Below are positions 61,327-64,000 of a DNA stretch of 64,000 nucleotides, piece after piece. Numbering within the stretch: position 1 is the first letter of the stretch; each line of letters begins with the position of its first letter. Under the pieces are notes generated by a model that saw nothing but the letters and a program-made list of their open reading frames with translations, had not been told where the DNA came from and searched no databases. The stretch is from Fervidobacterium changbaicum (lineage in GTDB: Bacteria; Thermotogota; Thermotogae; Thermotogales; Fervidobacteriaceae): the NCBI RefSeq assembly GCF_004117075.1, contig NZ_CP026721.1, positions 62,001-126,000 of the forward strand. The letters are read 5' to 3'. Made by a program: the position numbers and the translations under genes.

Positions 61327-64000
61327 ATGGTCAGATACTATTTCGATGAAAACAAAAGGTTCGTTATAGAAGAGTACAATAATTCTAAACCGTTTTCAAG
61401 CTTTTTACCAGGAATAGCGGGTAAGAAAGGCATCCCATTGTGGGTATTTTACGTGAATAGAGCACAAGCGATAGCTTCGTTCGGTATAGCTCACAAAGAT
61501 AATCCGATTATGGAATTTCATCCGGCCTTCAGGTCTTACCAAGTCGTTTTCACTCATGGATTCAGGACATTTGTCAAAGACTTGTCCAAGAATACATTCT
61601 TTGAGCCTTTTGGAAAGGTGTCTAATGAAAAGGTAGTTCAGAGAATGTACATCACAAGAAACGAAGTGGAGCTAGAAGAGATAAATGAAGCTCATGGCCT
61701 AAAAACGAATGTGCTTTATTTCATGTTGCCACAAGAAAATTTGGGTGCATTGATTAGAATCGTTAAGTTCCAAAATATATCAAACGAAGTCAAAAAGTTT
61801 GAGATCCTCGACGGACTGCCGGCTCTTCTTCCGTACGGAACCAATGACTACGGACTAAAGCATGTTGGTAATACACTAAAAGCATGGATGGAAGTCTACA
61901 ACCTGGAAAATAAAATACCTGTATTCAAACTGAGATCAACAGCCGAGGACGTAGCAGCTGTTTCCGAGTTTAAGGAAGGTAATTTCTATGTCTCTTTCAA
62001 AATCCAGTCGCAAGCCAAAGAACTTTTGATGCCTTTGGTAGACCCAGATATTGTCTTTGGAATGAATACATCGTACATTACACCAGATGTCTTTCTTGAC
62101 CAAAATTTAAGCGAAATCAAAAAAATGAAGCAAATCACATCAAACAAGGTTCCATGCGCATTTTCACCTGTTGAGGCTATATTGCAACCTGGTGAAGAAC
62201 TACATCTTTACACAGTTACTGGACATACCCCAGATATGAACTTACTCAAAGAATACGCAGAGAGGTTTTCGAGCCAAGAATACCTTGAAAGAAAAAGAAG
62301 AGAAGGCTCGCAAATAATCGAAGAAATTGTCTCCGATGTGTGGACAAAAACATCGTCTGACCTGTTCGATGAATACACAAAGCAAACATACTTGGATAAT
62401 GTTCTAAGAGGGGGATATCCAGTAGTTTTACGTGAAGGTAGCGACAGTCTGGTCTACCACGTATATTCAAGAAAGCACGGTGATTTAGAAAGAGACTACA
62501 ACTACTTCGTTTTGCTACCTGAGTACTATTCTTCAGGAAACGCAAACTACAGAGACGTTAACCAGAACAGAAGAGAGGATGTTGTGTTCCATCCAGAAAT
62601 TGGAAACTACAACATCAGATTCTTCGTCAATCTAATCCAAGCTGACGGTTACAATCCTTTGGTGATTAACGGTGTGAGGTACTCTCTCAACCCAGACTGC
62701 GAAGTAGAAGAATTCTTAAAAAGTGAATTAGAAAATCACAAAGACGTTGAAAAACTTCTCAATTTCCTGAAAGCTGGAAATTTGACTCCTGGTAAGTTGC
62801 TGAGGTTTATTGAGAAGGAAAATATAAGGCTAAAAAAAGAATTTGAAGAATTCCTGAGAAGCTTAGCACACTATTTGGTCGAGGAAACAGATGCTGTCCA
62901 TGGCGAGGGTTTTTGGACAGACCACTGGACGTATAATTTGGACCTCATTGAAAGTTACTTGTCCATCTATCCAGAAACTAAAGAAAAACTGCTCTTCGAA
63001 GATAAGTCCTACACTTACTATGACAATGCGGAATGTGTTTTACCGAGATCTAAACGTTACGTCTTCGTTGATGGAAAGGTAAGGCAGTACAATTCGCTAT
63101 ATTTAGACGAGGACAAGAAGAAGCTCATTGAATCAAGAGGTAAGTTCAAAAACATAGTTAGAACGAACAAAGGGAAAGGTGAGATATACAGAACGACACT
63201 GATATCGAAACTTGTAAACTTAGCGGCGATAAAGTTCGCAACAACAGACCCGGCTGGTGTTGGTATAGAGATGGAGGCTGGAAAGCCAGGATGGTACGAT
63301 GCACTTAACGGGCTACCTGGTCTGTTCGGTTCATCCGTAGCCGAGAGTTTTGAGCTCTTAAGACTGATGAATTTTATTGTTGATGCACTGAGGGAATATA
63401 AGCATCAAATGGTAAGCTTGCCAATAGAAGTTATGAACCTTATAGAAAAAACGCACGAAATAGTTCAGTGGTATGAAAACTCAGATGAGGAAGATAAAGA
63501 CTTCAAGTACTGGGAGAAAATGTCTGACCTAAGAGAATCGTACCGTGAGGATGTAAAATTTGGCTTCGGCGGTGCTGAAATTCAAATAGAAGCAGAAATA
63601 CTTTCAGACATTTTTGATAAATTCCGTATGAAGCTCAAGGCTGCGCTTGATAAAGTTATTTCTGAAAACAATGGTCTGATGCCAACGTACTACTATTACG
63701 AGGCAGTAGAGTACGAAATCATCAACGAGGAAGGTAATCAGAAATTCGTTAATGTGCGCAAATTTAAACAGAGATCAATGCCTCTGTTCTTGGAAGGAAT
63801 GGTTCGCGGCTTCAAAGCTTACGCAACTGATAGGGAATTGCTGAAAGAAATTTACAGAAAGGTAAAACTGTCCGAGTTGTACGACAGGAAGCTGAAAATG
63901 TACAAAGTAAATGCTCCATTAACAAACGAAACAATAGAGATAGGTCGTGCAAAGGCATTTACTCCCGGATGGCTTGAAAATGAGTCGATCTGGTTACATA
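61327..64000 (+). CDS. GH161/GH94-like glycoside phosphorylase, 5' part
   Basis: Open from the ATG at 61327 (after GGAGGT) to the window edge, at least 891 codons. No signal peptide. The N-terminal MVRYYFDENKRFVIEEYNN, SSFLPGIAG, and RAQAIASFGI resemble the N-terminal beta-sandwich of cellobiose-phosphorylase-like enzymes. A later block KPGWYDALNGLPGLFGSSVA has the general-acid Asp (D658) position of clan GH-Q phosphorylases, where GH94 has DWND. The large size (already over 890 residues) points to GH161 (beta-1,3-glucan phosphorylase) or GH149, rather than ordinary GH94 (about 800). It would release glucose-1-phosphate from imported oligosaccharides. Family assignment is from memory of motifs and needs a search. 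Confidence 0.82.
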   Translation, partial: MVRYYFDENKRFVIEEYNNSKPFSSFLPGIAGKKGIPLWVFYVNRAQAIASFGIAHKDNPIMEFHPAFRSYQVVFTHGFRTFVKDLSKNTFFEPFGKVSNEKVVQRMYITRNEVELEEINEAHGLKTNVLYFMLPQENLGALIRIVKFQNISNEVKKFEILDGLPALLPYGTNDYGLKHVGNTLKAWMEVYNLENKIPVFKLRSTAEDVAAVSEFKEGNFYVSFKIQSQAKELLMPLVDPDIVFGMNTSYITPDVFLDQNLSEIKKMKQITSNKVPCAFSPVEAILQPGEELHLYTVTGHTPDMNLLKEYAERFSSQEYLERKRREGSQIIEEIVSDVWTKTSSDLFDEYTKQTYLDNVLRGGYPVVLREGSDSLVYHVYSRKHGDLERDYNYFVLLPEYYSSGNANYRDVNQNRREDVVFHPEIGNYNIRFFVNLIQADGYNPLVINGVRYSLNPDCEVEEFLKSELENHKDVEKLLNFLKAGNLTPGKLLRFIEKENIRLKKEFEEFLRSLAHYLVEETDAVHGEGFWTDHWTYNLDLIESYLSIYPETKEKLLFEDKSYTYYDNAECVLPRSKRYVFVDGKVRQYNSLYLDEDKKKLIESRGKFKNIVRTNKGKGEIYRTTLISKLVNLAAIKFATTDPAGVGIEMEAGKPGWYDALNGLPGLFGSSVAESFELLRLMNFIVDALREYKHQMVSLPIEVMNLIEKTHEIVQWYENSDEEDKDFKYWEKMSDLRESYREDVKFGFGGAEIQIEAEILSDIFDKFRMKLKAALDKVISENNGLMPTYYYYEAVEYEIINEEGNQKFVNVRKFKQRSMPLFLEGMVRGFKAYATDRELLKEIYRKVKLSELYDRKLKMYKVNAPLTNETIEIGRAKAFTPGWLENESIWLH

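Noticed and set aside
1-64000. CRISPR arrays, tRNA or rRNA genes.
   Set aside because: No regularly spaced direct repeats, cloverleaf-like sequences or conserved rRNA blocks were seen in the intergenic gaps, which are nearly all shorter than about 350 bp.

Overview
The window looks like a chromosomal segment of a thermophilic member of the Thermotogota, most like Fervidobacterium. This is inferred from AT-rich, Lys/Glu-rich proteins, strong GGAGG-type ribosome binding sites, long overlapping co-oriented operons, and mixed che/fli, tRNA-synthetase and sugar-transport content. No rRNA, tRNA or CRISPR array was recognised.

Left part (1-37,000) is mostly core genome. It begins with a partial SDR oxidoreductase, an RND-type exporter and glutamine-dependent NAD synthetase. 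Next is a compact zinc-homeostasis cassette: a CzrA-like ArsR repressor and a CDF exporter behind a consensus promoter and a palindromic operator. A long leftward gene string follows (GGDEF protein, truA, exported protein, tlyA, exported protein, cheA, cheW, cheY, fliO, fliP). Then come an ornithine-decarboxylase-like enzyme, a leftward block (MFS carrier, rtcB, proS, cysS, gltX, rubredoxin) and a rightward block (MBL-fold protein, glgA, galT, Mrp ATPase, YaaR, uppP, a possible beta-barrel protein, a DUF2201/VWA protein, mutS2, a long FtsA-like protein).

Right part (37,000-64,000) is a large carbohydrate locus. It has four solute-binding proteins (one very large and membrane-anchored), three CUT1 permease pairs, a GH30 glycosidase, a tandem carbohydrate-binding-module protein, a GH3 beta-glucosidase and a GH161-like glycoside phosphorylase running off the right edge. 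No transport ATPase is present, so a shared MsmX/UgpC-type ATPase elsewhere is inferred. GH30 + GH3 + GH161-like phosphorylase points to uptake and phosphorolysis of beta-glucan oligosaccharides (beta-1,3/1,6 type); the substrate is inference.

The most interesting unit is 47,943-59,110: a membrane-anchored CBM-like/solute-binding fusion, two permease pairs, an NHL-TPR-Yip1 membrane protein and a DUF5696-like exported protein, nearly all overlapping or abutting. This could be an incompletely described type of surface glycan-uptake machine. An insertion sequence with 13-bp inverted repeats and a 9-bp target duplication has landed 25 bp upstream of the CBM gene and separated it from a good upstream promoter. 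A 240-bp structured stretch inside the uptake operon looks like a transposon end or structured-RNA relic. Two genes (fliO and an exported protein) appear to need non-ATG/GTG/TTG starts to include their membrane or signal segment.
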